Of a stretch of 64,000 bases of DNA, positions 15,280-23,061 are shown one piece after another. Source of the DNA: Cohnella zeiphila (GTDB lineage: Bacteria > Bacillota > Bacilli > Paenibacillales > Paenibacillaceae); contig NZ_JACJVO010000040.1 in NCBI RefSeq assembly GCF_014212055.1, positions 41,826-105,825 on the forward strand. The letters run 5' to 3'. How positions within the stretch are numbered: position 1 is the stretch's first letter; each line of letters starts with the position of its first letter. The translations under genes were made by a program, and so were the position numbers. The notes beneath the pieces are model-generated. The model was not told the origin of the DNA, ran no database searches, and saw only the letters and a program-made list of their open reading frames with translations.

Positions 15280-15567
15280 ATGATTACCCATATCGTGCTG
15301 TTCAAACTGAAGGACAGAAGCCCGGAGAGCGTCGCCAGAACCGCTCAGGTGCTTCGCAACCTGGAAGGAAAGATCGAAGGGCTGCTGTCGATCGACGTCG
15401 GCACCGACGTGCTTCGTTCGGAACGCTCGTTCGACATCGCGCTGACGACGACATTCCATGATTTGGACGGGCTTCAGGCGTATCAGGTGCACCCCGAGCA
15501 TCAAAAAGTGATCGCGCACATGAACGAGGCGAAGGACGTCTCGTACAGCGTCGATTACGAGAGCTGA
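15280..15567 (+). CDS. Dabb family (stress-responsive A/B barrel) protein
   Basis: 95 residues matching the Dabb ferredoxin-like barrel: ITHIVLFKLKD at the N terminus, a middle helix, then the family hallmark YQVHPEHQKV and a C-terminal strand (SYSVDYES). Members act as small dimeric enzymes or stress proteins; no specific reaction can be assigned. ATG 15280 follows AAAAGGAG. A 45-residue gene starts 13 bp after its stop and probably shares the transcript. Confidence 0.9.
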   Translation: MITHIVLFKLKDRSPESVARTAQVLRNLEGKIEGLLSIDVGTDVLRSERSFDIALTTTFHDLDGLQAYQVHPEHQKVIAHMNEAKDVSYSVDYES

Positions 15568-15580
15568 AGGGGAGAGGAAC

Positions 15581-15718
15581 GTGAATTCGACCGATTCGGG
15601 CGCAGGGGATCTTTATGAGATGATGACGTATCTTCTCGTCATCATTTTCAGCGCGATCATCATGGTCGCCTGGTTGAAGCGAAGAGGCAAGCGCAAGGGC
15701 CGCAAGGACGAGAGGTGA
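15581..15718 (+). CDS. 45-residue single-pass membrane protein
   Basis: A short frame starting at GTG 15581, 10 bp after a strong AAGGGGAGAGG site that overlaps the stop of the Dabb gene. The product has an acidic N terminus (MNSTDSGAGDLYEMM), a hydrophobic stretch (LLVIIFSAIIMVAWL) and a very basic tail (KRRGKRKGRKDER), the profile of a small positive-inside membrane protein. It ends 7 bp before the next gene's TTG, and AGAGGTGA at its end serves as that gene's ribosome site. Spacing on both sides argues that it is real. Function unknown. Confidence 0.72.
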   Translation: MNSTDSGAGDLYEMMTYLLVIIFSAIIMVAWLKRRGKRKGRKDER

Positions 15719-15725
15719 ACCGTAT

Positions 15726-16163
15726 TTGTATTACGTAAATCGGGAAGGAATCGAACGGAGACTGGCGTGCATTCCCGACCTGGCCGCCGCCGCGGCGGAG
15801 CTGGCATCGGGCTGGACGGGCTCCCGAATCGAAGGTTTGGCGCAGGAGCGGGCGCTGCATCTGGCGCTGGAGATCGTGACGGACGCAGGCAGCTTCCTGA
15901 TCGACGGCTTCATGATGAGGGACGCCAGCAGCTACGAGGATATCGTGGAGGTCATCGCGGGAGAGAATGTCGTCCCGGCGGAGCGCGCCGAGAAGCTGCG
16001 CGAACTGGTGCTTCTCCGGAAGCCGCTCGTTCAGGAATACGACAGCTGGCCGAGAACCGCATTGCATCCGCTGACCGCCGAACTGCCGGAGCTGCTGACC
16101 GGGTTCGCGGATGACGTAGGCAACTTTTTGCGCAAGGAACTGGATCCTTGGGAAGCAAGGTGA
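15726..16163 (+). CDS. DUF86/HepT-like protein (YutE type)
   Basis: 145 residues of the HepT-like helical family: YYVNREGIERRL, LALEIVTDAGSFLIDGFMMRD, SYEDIVEVIAGENVVP, then LVLLRKPLVQEYDSW. HepT toxins carry an R-x4-H-x-Y motif; here the matching segment is RKPLVQEY, with Gln instead of the His, and no MNT nucleotidyltransferase gene lies next to it. A solo, probably non-toxic family member like Bacillus YutE is more likely than a toxin. The start is TTG 15726 behind GAGAGGTGA. Confidence 0.82.
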   Translation: MYYVNREGIERRLACIPDLAAAAAELASGWTGSRIEGLAQERALHLALEIVTDAGSFLIDGFMMRDASSYEDIVEVIAGENVVPAERAEKLRELVLLRKPLVQEYDSWPRTALHPLTAELPELLTGFADDVGNFLRKELDPWEAR

Positions 16164-16258
16164 CTCCGATCGGAGCCCTTGCTTTTTCAAATTTCGTGGC
16201 CTCTGCATCGTATCTTGGCAAGCTTCGAAGCCGGGCTCCGCTTTGTACAGTTATTTCG

Positions 16259-16287
16259 TTTACGCCCGAACCAAGTTCCGTTACAAT
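16259..16287 (+). promoter_or_regulatory. Promoter of the SufR-like regulator gene
   Basis: TTTACG at 16259-16264, 17-bp spacer, TACAAT at 16282-16287. Confidence 0.65.
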
Positions 16288-16359
16288 GAAAACAAACGAA
16301 CATTCGCTCTCCGGACCGCTTCGGCGGTTCGACCGGGCGCGCGGAAAGGAAGTGGGCAG

Positions 16360-17013
16360 ATGCCGCAGCAAGAGAAAGGAACGACGACGCGCCGCCGGTT
16401 GATCGAGCTGCTCCGGACGACGGGCGGCTGCGGCATCGCCGAATTGTCCGGCGAGCTCGGCCTTACCGAGATGGGCGTCCGCCGCCATCTGCACCGCTTG
16501 GAGCGCGACGGCATCGTCCGTTCCCTGGCGGTCCGGCAGGCGATGGGGCGGCCTTCTTATCGCTATACGCTGACGGAGAGCGCCGACGATCTTTTTCCGA
16601 AAAATTACCCTCACCTGACGTTGGAGCTGCTCGGCGAGCTGGAGGAACTGAGCGGGCCGGAGACGGTCGACCGTTTGTTCGAAGGCCGGCGAGCCAAGCT
16701 GGAGGCGAGATATCGCGACCGGATGCGGGGCAAGCCGCTTAGGGAGAGAGTCGCCGAATTGGCGGCGATCCAGAATGCGGGCGGCTATATGGCGGTCTGG
16801 GAGACGGATCCCGCCGGCGGGTACGTCCTGCACGAGCGCAATTGCCCGATCGCCCAGGTGGCGAACCGGTACCGCCAGGCTTGCAGCTGCGAGAAGGCGC
16901 TGTTCGCCGAGCTGCTGAGCGCGGACGTGGAGCGGACGGAATGCTTCGCCGACGGCGGCAACCGCTGCACCTATGCCATTCGCGCCGCCGCGGCGTCGGA
17001 CGAGCCGAAATAG
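16360..17013 (+). CDS. SufR/DeoR-type regulator with a C-terminal cysteine cluster
   Basis: 217 residues. The N-terminal winged helix (RRRLIELLRTTGGCGIAELSGELGL interrupted into helices, GVRRHLHRLERDGIV) is followed by a sensor region with conserved cysteines in NCPIAQVA, ACSCEKALF, ECFADGG and RCTYAI. This spacing is that of SufR-type regulators, which bind an Fe-S cluster there and control Fe-S assembly or related genes. ATG 16360 is chosen (GGAAAGGAAG upstream); a longer in-frame extension to 16243 would cover the promoter. Targets are not visible in the window, although a HesB-like protein and a cysteine desulfurase are encoded elsewhere in it. Confidence 0.87.
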   Translation: MPQQEKGTTTRRRLIELLRTTGGCGIAELSGELGLTEMGVRRHLHRLERDGIVRSLAVRQAMGRPSYRYTLTESADDLFPKNYPHLTLELLGELEELSGPETVDRLFEGRRAKLEARYRDRMRGKPLRERVAELAAIQNAGGYMAVWETDPAGGYVLHERNCPIAQVANRYRQACSCEKALFAELLSADVERTECFADGGNRCTYAIRAAAASDEPK

Positions 17014-17025
17014 CAAACGAGTATT

Positions 17026-17056
17026 GAAGCGCTCTTTCCCATTGGGGAGGGCGCTT
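17026..17056 (+). terminator. Intrinsic terminator after the SufR-like gene
   Basis: AAGCGCTCTTTCCC pairs with GGGGAGGGCGCTT with one bulge, followed by six T. Confidence 0.85.
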
Positions 17057-17132
17057 TTTTGGTGGTTTGCTTTTTTTGCAGTTAGCTTTTTTGACGGATG
17101 GAGCGGGAAAAGATGGCGAGAGGGATTGCGAT

Positions 17133-17202
17133 GCGATGTTTTTGATCGCATGGCGCTTTCCGCCGCCCTCGCCGAGCCGCTGTAGCGATGTTCTGGATCG
17201 CA
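17133..17202 (+). repeat. Two copies of an 18-bp palindromic motif, 52 bp apart
   Basis: GCGATGTTTTTGATCGCA (17133-17150) and GCGATGTTCTGGATCGCA (17185-17202) differ at two bases and each carries GCGAT/ATCGC arms. The 52-bp spacing resembles the periods of the family A and B repeat arrays, but with only two copies the relation is open. Confidence 0.6.
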
Positions 17203-17372
17203 AGCGGGTCGTTTTCGCCGGATTTTCCCCTGGCCGAATTTTTGCTTTGTCCGCTGTGTCAAGTCAAGCCCAACGTTCTTATACTGAATTAACCGCATGG
17301 GCGACTGTCCCGGTCGGAACCCATGGGAGGACCGGCGGACGAGAGCGCCGGGAGCGGAGGAGGTGCGCGGCG

Positions 17373-17855
17373 ATGGCTTGGGATTGGGCCGCTTATTCGG
17401 TAGCGGCGGCGTGTCTGGCGGCAGCCGCGGCTCTCTTGATCGCCGCCGTCGCGATCGGCCGCATGCTGCGGCGGTGGGACGCTACTCTCGCGCGGCTGGA
17501 GCGCGAGACGGAAACGACGCTCGCGCAGTGGCGGCGTCTTGGAAGCGAAGCCGCCGATGCGGCCGAACGCTGCCGCCGCGGCCTGGAAGGCTTCGAGCGT
17601 CTCGCGGAAGGGGGGCGGGCGCTCGGAGCCGCCGCCGAGAAGGCCGCCAAAACGGCGGCCGACGCGGTCAGCCGGTGGACCGACCGGGTCGGCGATTCGC
17701 TGGCTGCGGAAGAGAAGAGAACGCCGCGGCACGCTTCGGGCCCGGATTGGGCGGAGATGGGCATGAGTCTATGGCAGGCGCTGCGCCAGCGTCTGGCGGG
17801 CGTGCCGAACGAAGGCGAAGCGAGCCGAGACGGCGATGCGGATGAAGAACGTTAG
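17373..17855 (+). CDS. ytxG: DUF948 domain membrane protein (YtxG-like)
   Basis: 160 residues: one N-terminal membrane segment (AAYSVAAACLAAAAALLIAAVAIG) followed by a long amphipathic helical region (ATLARLERETETTLAQ and the stretch to DAVSRWTDRVGD). This is the layout of DUF948 proteins such as Bacillus YtxG. It is followed after 38 bp by a YtxH-like gene, the conserved ytxG-ytxH pair known as general-stress genes. ATG 17373 follows GGAGGAGGTG. The symbol rests on family and neighbour, not on function. Confidence 0.8.
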   Translation: MAWDWAAYSVAAACLAAAAALLIAAVAIGRMLRRWDATLARLERETETTLAQWRRLGSEAADAAERCRRGLEGFERLAEGGRALGAAAEKAAKTAADAVSRWTDRVGDSLAAEEKRTPRHASGPDWAEMGMSLWQALRQRLAGVPNEGEASRDGDADEER

Positions 17856-17893
17856 CCAAGACATCATTTGATGAGCGAGAGGAGAAAAACGAC

Positions 17894-18208
17894 ATGGCGG
17901 AGAAAAAGGCGGTAAAGTCGTTTCTGTGGGGCGCGCTGGCCGGAGCGGTAACGGGGGCGGTCGCGGGGCTGCTGTTCGCGCCGAAGAAAGGCAGCGAGCT
18001 GCGCAAGGATATTGCGGACACGGCCCACACCGTGGGCGAGAAGACGGCCGAGATCGGACGCAAGGCCGGCGCGACGGCAAGTTCGCTGGCGCGGCGTTCC
18101 GGCGATTGGGCCGAAGGCATTCGGTCCCGCTTCGGCAAGCGCGATAAAGCCGAGATCGCGTCCATCGCGGACGACGGGTCCGCGGAAGACGCGGCGGACG
18201 ATCAATAA
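17894..18208 (+). CDS. ytxH: YtxH domain protein (general stress)
   Basis: 104 residues with the YtxH signature: a glycine-rich hydrophobic segment (FLWGALAGAVTGAVAGLLFAP) leading directly into KKGSELRKDIADTAH, then a coiled, Ala-rich helix. YtxH proteins are small membrane-associated stress proteins of unknown activity. ATG 17894 follows AGAGGAG. It is the second gene of the ytxG-ytxH unit and is followed by a terminator. Confidence 0.88.
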   Translation: MAEKKAVKSFLWGALAGAVTGAVAGLLFAPKKGSELRKDIADTAHTVGEKTAEIGRKAGATASSLARRSGDWAEGIRSRFGKRDKAEIASIADDGSAEDAADDQ

Positions 18209-18239
18209 GAAGAAGAGCATAAGCCCGCAATTCGCATAG

Positions 18240-18274
18240 AGAAGCCGTCCGCTCCCGCCGGACGGCTTCTTTGC
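18240..18274 (+). terminator. Intrinsic terminator of ytxG-ytxH
   Basis: AGAAGCCGTCC/GGACGGCTTCT stem, then TTTG. Confidence 0.8.
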
Positions 18275-18408
18275 CGATGAACCGGGGGAGACCGGCGCGT
18301 CCTTGAACCGGGCGCCAAGATGAGCTAATATGTAGGTACCATTCGCGACAAGTCGTCATAATGTATCATGTTCTGTCATACCTTACCTGAAGAAAGCGCG
18401 GTGTTCTC

Positions 18409-19221
18409 GTGCAGCAAGCGATCGCAGTCCTGGACTCCGGCGTGGGAGGACTGACTGTCGTCAAGGAAGTCATGCGTCAGTTGCCCCGGGAGAAAATCCT
18501 GTATTTCGGCGACACCGCCCGCACTCCTTACGGTCCCAGACCTTCCGAAGAAATCATCAAATTTACGCGCGAAATCGTCGATTATTTGTCCCAATTCCGG
18601 CCCAAAATGATGGTGATCGCCTGCAATACGGCAACTGCGGTTGCTCTGGAGGACATTCGCAGCCGCTTGTCGATTCCTGTCGTCGGAGTGATCAATCCCG
18701 GCGCCCGCGCCGCGATCGGCAAGACGAAGAACGGCCGAATCGGCGTCATCGGCACGGAGGGCACGATCAAGAGCGGAGCCTACGAGCAAGCGCTGCACCG
18801 CCTGTCTCCGCATATCGATGTGGTGAGCCAGGCTTGTCCGGCGTTCGTGCCTCTTGTGGAGAACGGGAACTTCCGGTCGGGGGAGACAGAGCGCGTCGTG
18901 AGAGAAAACTTGCTTCCGCTCCAAAGCCGCAGGCTCGATTGCCTGATTCTCGGCTGCACGCATTATCCGTTCCTGGCCGAGACGATCTCGGAGACGATGG
19001 GGCCGAACGTGACGCTGATCAGTTCGGCGGACGAGACGGCAAGGGAAATCAGCACCATCCTTCACGAAAACAATCAACTGGCAGGCAGCGGCATGTCTCC
19101 GGTTCATCAGTTTTTTTGCAGCGGGGATACGAAGAAGTTCCAAGAGATCGCCCAGACGTGGCTCGGCGAGCAAATACGGCTGACGCCGGTCGTCTGGCAG
19201 GTGCCCAATATCGGCGCCTGA
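18409..19221 (+). CDS. murI: Glutamate racemase
   Basis: 270 residues. Converts L- to D-glutamate for peptidoglycan. The family motifs are clear: AVLDSGVGGLTV at the N terminus, FGDTARTPYG, first catalytic Cys in VIACNTATA, and second catalytic Cys in ILGCTHYPFL. Length is normal. The GTG at 18409 is the only sensible start before the conserved AVLDSG; its ribosome site (AGAAAG) is weak. It is followed, after a gap, by a peptidoglycan endopeptidase gene. Confidence 0.95.
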   Translation: MQQAIAVLDSGVGGLTVVKEVMRQLPREKILYFGDTARTPYGPRPSEEIIKFTREIVDYLSQFRPKMMVIACNTATAVALEDIRSRLSIPVVGVINPGARAAIGKTKNGRIGVIGTEGTIKSGAYEQALHRLSPHIDVVSQACPAFVPLVENGNFRSGETERVVRENLLPLQSRRLDCLILGCTHYPFLAETISETMGPNVTLISSADETAREISTILHENNQLAGSGMSPVHQFFCSGDTKKFQEIAQTWLGEQIRLTPVVWQVPNIGA

Positions 19222-19346
19222 GATCGGTCATCGTCCGCACAAGCAAGCGACCGTGCCGCCCTTCGGCCCTATGGCCGGGGGTGGCATTTTGCCATGTTCC
19301 GCTTCATATATCGTTAGAATAACGATGTTGAAGGGGGTCGATAGCC

Positions 19347-20561
19347 TTGACGAATGTCATGTCCTACGTCGTGCGGGCCGGGGACACGCCGCGGCGGATC
19401 GCCGCCTCGTTAGGCGTCTCTTATAGCTCTCTGGCCGCCGCCAATCCGCAATGGATCGAAGGAGAGCCGCTGATCGAAGGGGAGCTGCTTCAGGTGCCCG
19501 TCCGGCTGCCGCGGCGGTATTCGGTCTTGGGCGGCGACACCTGGGAGTCGATCGCCGTCAAGGCAGGCTGCCCGGCGGCTCGTCTGCGGGAGATCAACGG
19601 AAGCATTCAGGGCGAGCAGCTGGAGGAAGGGCAAGTGATCGAGCTTCCCGCACCGGGCAGCGACCGGATCGTCAAGGCCGGCGCCGAATACGGCTCCGCT
19701 CAGCTGGCCAGGGATATAGAGCGCCTGAAGAAGGAATATCCGTTCCTGACGGAAGCGGTCATCGGCCGAAGCGTCATGGGCAAGCCGATTCACGCGCTGC
19801 GGCTGGGCGAAGGCGCGTTCCGCCTTCATGCGAACGGGACGGTCCACGCGAACGAGTGGATAACGGCGCTGGCGCTCATGCGCTTCGTCGAAGAGTATGC
19901 CCGGGCCTGCAAGTGGCACGGCTCCATCGGCGGCAGATCGGCGGCGGCGCTCTATCGCCGCTGCACGCTTTGGGTCGTGCCGATGGCCAATCCCGACGGA
20001 GCGGATCTGTCGCAGGCCGGGCTGAAGCCGGATCATCCTTTCTATAAAGATCTGCTTAGATGGAATAAAGGCTCGCGCCGCTTCGACCGCTGGAAAGCGA
20101 ACATTCGCGGCGTCGACCTGAACGACCAGTTCCCCGCGTTCTGGGAGGAGGAGCGGAAACGGCGGGGCCGCGGCGGACCGGGGCCGCGCGACTACTCGGG
20201 GCCGGCCCCTCTGTCCGAACCGGAGGCGCAGGCGCTGGCCGGATTCGCGCGGGAGACGGATTTTCACGCGGCGCTTTCTTTTCACACCCAGGGCGAGGAA
20301 ATATACTGGAACTATCGCGGGCTCGAACCCGAGTCGTCCGAACGGCGGGCGAGCCGTCTTGCCGCCGCTTCCGGCTACCGGCCCGTCAAGCTGGAGGGGA
20401 GCGACGCCGGGTTCAAAGATTGGTTTATCGCGGAATTCCGCCGTCCCGGCTTCACGGCCGAGATGGGGTGGGGGCGCAATCCGCTTCCGCTTCGCGTTTT
20501 TCCGGATGTCTATGACGATACGCTCGCCATATTGACGGAAGCGATGGAATTCGCCGAGTGA
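19347..20561 (+). CDS. LysM-containing M14 peptidase (gamma-D-glutamyl-diamino acid endopeptidase type)
   Basis: 404 residues. Two N-terminal LysM modules (YVVRAGDTPRRIA...VPV and YSVLGGDTWESIA...LPA, residues about 6-108) bind peptidoglycan. An M14 zinc carboxypeptidase domain follows: zinc ligands His 167 and Glu 170 in TVHANEW, substrate residue R in FDRWKANIRGVDLN, third zinc His in SFHTQGEE, and catalytic Glu in FTAEMGWG. This architecture is that of the gamma-D-Glu-(L)meso-DAP endopeptidases of sporulation and germination. No signal peptide, so it may act on the mother-cell side or on recycled peptides. Start TTG 19347 behind AAGGGGG. Confidence 0.92.
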   Translation: MTNVMSYVVRAGDTPRRIAASLGVSYSSLAAANPQWIEGEPLIEGELLQVPVRLPRRYSVLGGDTWESIAVKAGCPAARLREINGSIQGEQLEEGQVIELPAPGSDRIVKAGAEYGSAQLARDIERLKKEYPFLTEAVIGRSVMGKPIHALRLGEGAFRLHANGTVHANEWITALALMRFVEEYARACKWHGSIGGRSAAALYRRCTLWVVPMANPDGADLSQAGLKPDHPFYKDLLRWNKGSRRFDRWKANIRGVDLNDQFPAFWEEERKRRGRGGPGPRDYSGPAPLSEPEAQALAGFARETDFHAALSFHTQGEEIYWNYRGLEPESSERRASRLAAASGYRPVKLEGSDAGFKDWFIAEFRRPGFTAEMGWGRNPLPLRVFPDVYDDTLAILTEAMEFAE

Positions 20562-20625
20562 GTCGAACGGACGCTCGCGGGGTACACTTGTAGGAGGAAA
20601 AAAACGAAAGCGGGGAGGGACGCGG

Positions 20626-20883
20626 ATGGCTCGTCGGATACGTGCGCGCGGATCTTGGCGGCGGCTGGGCACGAAGCTGCCGACCCGCCTCTGGCGCATT
20701 CTGCGCTCCCCTCGCGTGTCGGTTGCGGATAAGCTGCTGTTCGTCGTTCCGGTACTGCTGTATTGGGTGCTCCCGGACTTGATGCCGTTCATTCCGATCG
20801 ACGACATCGCGGTAACCTTGGCGGCGGCCGGCTGGTACGTCGGACGGATGGAGCGCAAGTATGGCCCGAACGCGTTCGAATGA
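20626..20883 (+). CDS. DUF1232 membrane protein (YkvA-like)
   Basis: 85 residues. A basic N terminus is followed by the DUF1232 core RVSVADKLLFVVPVLLYWVLPDLMPFIPIDD, here read as two hydrophobic segments with the characteristic LPDLMPFIPIDD loop (written in parts: ADKLLFVVP, LLYWVLPDLMPF, IPIDDIAV). Function unknown; small inner-membrane proteins of this kind are widespread. ATG 20626 follows GGGGAGGG. Confidence 0.85.
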   Translation: MARRIRARGSWRRLGTKLPTRLWRILRSPRVSVADKLLFVVPVLLYWVLPDLMPFIPIDDIAVTLAAAGWYVGRMERKYGPNAFE

Positions 20884-20916
20884 TCCGCAGGAAGTCGCGG
20901 CCGGCGAAGAACGCGG

Positions 20917-20945
20917 TTGCGGGATCGCTGCCGTTTCATTACAAT
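20917..20945 (+). promoter_or_regulatory. Promoter of the HesB-like gene
   Basis: TTGCGG at 20917-20922, 17-bp spacer, TACAAT at 20940-20945. Confidence 0.65.
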
Positions 20946-20997
20946 AGAACGTGACTCTCGAACGGTACGATGAACAAGACAGGAGCGAACAGCCATC

Positions 20998-21300
20998 ATG
21001 AAATGTAAAATTACCCGCAATGCCGCCAAAATTTTGCGCGTCGAGCTGGACAAGCCCGAGAACGCCGAGCTGAAGCTGCGCGTGTTCGTCACCCACAGCC
21101 ATGGCGATCACGCCCATTACGGCCTCGATCTAGACAAGCCGAAGGAAGACGATGTTATCGTTTCGACGGATAAAGAGATTGACGTCCTGCTCAAGTCCGG
21201 CGAGGAGATGCTTGACGGCGTCGTGATCGATTATCTGTATTTGCCGCAGGAAGGATTCGTCATCACCAATCCGTCTAAAGGCAACCACGGAGAGCACTGA
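20998..21300 (+). CDS. HesB/IscA-like fold protein lacking the Fe-S cysteines
   Basis: 100 residues matching the HesB-like domain: KITRNAAKILRVEL, KLRVFVTHSHGDHAHYGLDLD, EDDVIVSTDKEIDVLL, and a C-terminal YLPQEGFVITNP. IscA/SufA proteins carry three cysteines, two in a C-terminal CGCG. Here that place reads NPSKGNHGEH and the only Cys is residue 3, so cluster binding through cysteine is not supported. His-rich segments (HSHGDHAHYG) could bind a metal instead. It belongs with the cysteine-less HesB-like proteins common in Bacillales; the role is unknown. Confidence 0.85.
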   Translation: MKCKITRNAAKILRVELDKPENAELKLRVFVTHSHGDHAHYGLDLDKPKEDDVIVSTDKEIDVLLKSGEEMLDGVVIDYLYLPQEGFVITNPSKGNHGEH

Positions 21301-21321
21301 GCCTCCGCATGCCCGTCAGGG

Positions 21322-21366
21322 AACCCGGAAGAGCCTGCTGGCGTCCTTCCGGGTTTTGTGTTTTTC
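21322..21366 (+). terminator. Intrinsic terminator after the HesB-like gene
   Basis: AACCCGGAA pairs with TTCCGGGTT, followed by TTGTGTTTTT. Confidence 0.8.
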
Positions 21367-21527
21367 TGAGCCCGCGGCTCTCTCTTCCTCTTTCTCTTCA
21401 CATTCTCCGAGCCGGTTGCCCAGGGATTAGCCCCCTTATGGCCTGAGTTAATGTCAGAACGCAATAACTTCCGCAGAACCGGACCGCACGAGCGTCAAGC
21501 GATGAGATAAACACCTTACAACAACAC

Positions 21528-21560
21528 AAAAAAAGCCGGAGGAGCTGTCCCCGGCTTTTG
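21528..21560 (-). terminator. Intrinsic terminator of the MBOAT/SGNH operon
   Basis: On the minus strand an AAAAGCCGGGG/CTCCGGCTTTT-type stem is followed by a run of T (plus strand A at 21528-21534), just after the stop at 21565. Confidence 0.85.
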
Positions 21561-21564
21561 CAAA

Positions 21565-23037
21565 TTAAGATTGGACGGTGAGCACCGTCATCTGGCCGTT
21601 CGAATGGTCGACGGCGACGTTGAAGCCAAGCTGGCCGGCCGCGAAGCCGAACGGGATCAGGGCGGTGCCGCCGACGAGCTGAGGAGCGTTGGCCGACGTA
21701 ACGGCGCTTCCCGACGCCTGGGCTTCGGTGCTGCCGACGGTCATCTTCAGCTTGCGTCCGTTCACGGACAGCGTGACCGTCTTGGTCGCCTGGTCCCATC
21801 CGAGATCGGCTCCGAGCGCGGCGGCGGCCTGCTTGACCGGCACGAGCAGCTCGTCCTTCGTGTCCGCGAGCACGCGGTTCGTGAACACTTTGGATTCTCC
21901 GTTCAGCATGACCTGGAAGCCGACCACATTGTCGTCCGCGTTCAGGACGGCCGTTTCCGCCTGCTGCTTAAGCTGCGCGTTCAAAGAATCCACGTTGCCG
22001 TCGGTGACCCGGTACTTGGCGTCGTCGGCTCCGATCGCTTCGGCGATCCAACTGTTGACGTCCTGCTTGTGGTGGGACAGATCCTTGTACAAGTCCAGAT
22101 CGTACGTCCATTCGCTGTTGGCCTGGAAATCGTACAGCTTCACGTTCGGAAGAGAGGCGAACTGCTCGTACATCCACTTGCGCATCTCCAGCTGGTTGCC
22201 GAAGCGTCCGGGATTCGTGTTGTACCAGACGACCTGGCGCAGCACGCTGTAGGGCGGATAGTAGAAGTCGAACTCGACGTCGGGATACGCTTTGACCAGC
22301 GACAGAATGTTGTCGTCGAAGCTTTGCTGAACGACGTCCAGCGTCTCCTCGTTCAAGCCGAAGTAGACTTCGTCCACGTTGGCTTGGGCGTACGACTTCG
22401 CCACCTTGGCCTTCCCGTACGTCACCGCATGATTCCAGTTGTATAAATATTCGAGGTTCTGCGGCTTCAAATGCTGCAGGTTCGCTTTGATGCTGTTAAA
22501 AAACTGCTGATAGACCGAGTAGTTGAACAAATACGGGTAATCGTTCCACCACTTGTCGTCGTACAGATAGTCGGGGAAATTGTAGCCGTCGTCCGCCGAA
22601 TTCGACTTCAGCGAGAAATAGTCGAGGCCCCACAGAACCCGTTTGACCTTGCCCGTGCTCAGCGCCACTTTGGCGATCTTATTGTGCTCGTCCGCCGTCG
22701 AGCCTTCGATGGACAGCTTCATCACTTTGCCGCCCAGTTGCTCGCCTACCTGGGAGGGCAGGAAGTTCTCGGTCATCGAAGTGCCGATGATGATCGTGTC
22801 GTAATCCCAGTTTTTGGCCAGACCGGGATTCTGGTACCGCTCTTCGGTCGAGAAGCGGGGCGTATACCAGCCGGCCCGGTGATAGAACTGCAGTGGATCG
22901 ATCAGCACGGTGAGGAGAGCGACCGCAATTGCCGCGGTCGCGGCGAACAGGACGAACCAGCCGACCATTCGCCGGGCGCGCTTCCGAAGCGACGGGAGAG
23001 GCGCGGACCGCGTCTCGGATTGGGAAATGGCAGACAT
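21565..23037 (-). CDS. SGNH/DltD-AlgX-like membrane protein fused to a stalk domain
   Basis: 490 residues. One N-terminal membrane helix (VGWFVLFAATAAIAVALLTVLI, about 25-46) anchors an extracellular SGNH-like domain: YDTIIIGTSMTENF (nucleophile Ser region), WGLDYFSLK, and a late LSHHKQD with the catalytic Asp/His pair region. The last 110 residues form a copper-amine-oxidase-N (stalk) domain (VMLNGESKVF, LLVPVKQAAAALGADLGWD, TVTLSVNGRKL). It is cotranscribed with the MBOAT gene (24 bp apart). MBOAT and SGNH proteins together acetylate or alanylate extracellular polymers; the stalk fusion is unusual. ATG 23037 follows AAAGGCGG. Confidence 0.85.
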   Translation of the reverse strand: MSAISQSETRSAPLPSLRKRARRMVGWFVLFAATAAIAVALLTVLIDPLQFYHRAGWYTPRFSTEERYQNPGLAKNWDYDTIIIGTSMTENFLPSQVGEQLGGKVMKLSIEGSTADEHNKIAKVALSTGKVKRVLWGLDYFSLKSNSADDGYNFPDYLYDDKWWNDYPYLFNYSVYQQFFNSIKANLQHLKPQNLEYLYNWNHAVTYGKAKVAKSYAQANVDEVYFGLNEETLDVVQQSFDDNILSLVKAYPDVEFDFYYPPYSVLRQVVWYNTNPGRFGNQLEMRKWMYEQFASLPNVKLYDFQANSEWTYDLDLYKDLSHHKQDVNSWIAEAIGADDAKYRVTDGNVDSLNAQLKQQAETAVLNADDNVVGFQVMLNGESKVFTNRVLADTKDELLVPVKQAAAALGADLGWDQATKTVTLSVNGRKLKMTVGSTEAQASGSAVTSANAPQLVGGTALIPFGFAAGQLGFNVAVDHSNGQMTVLTVQS

Positions 23038-23061
23038 GCAGGGAAACCGCCTTTCATCTCT

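Larger units (their letters stand above)
17014..17372. other. Intergenic region with terminator and a duplicated hairpin motif
   Basis: It holds the terminator at 17026-17056, two copies of an 18-bp palindromic motif at 17133-17202, and the leader of ytxG. A TATACT near 17277 could be the ytxG -10, but I find no convincing -35. No gene is supported. Confidence 0.6.
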
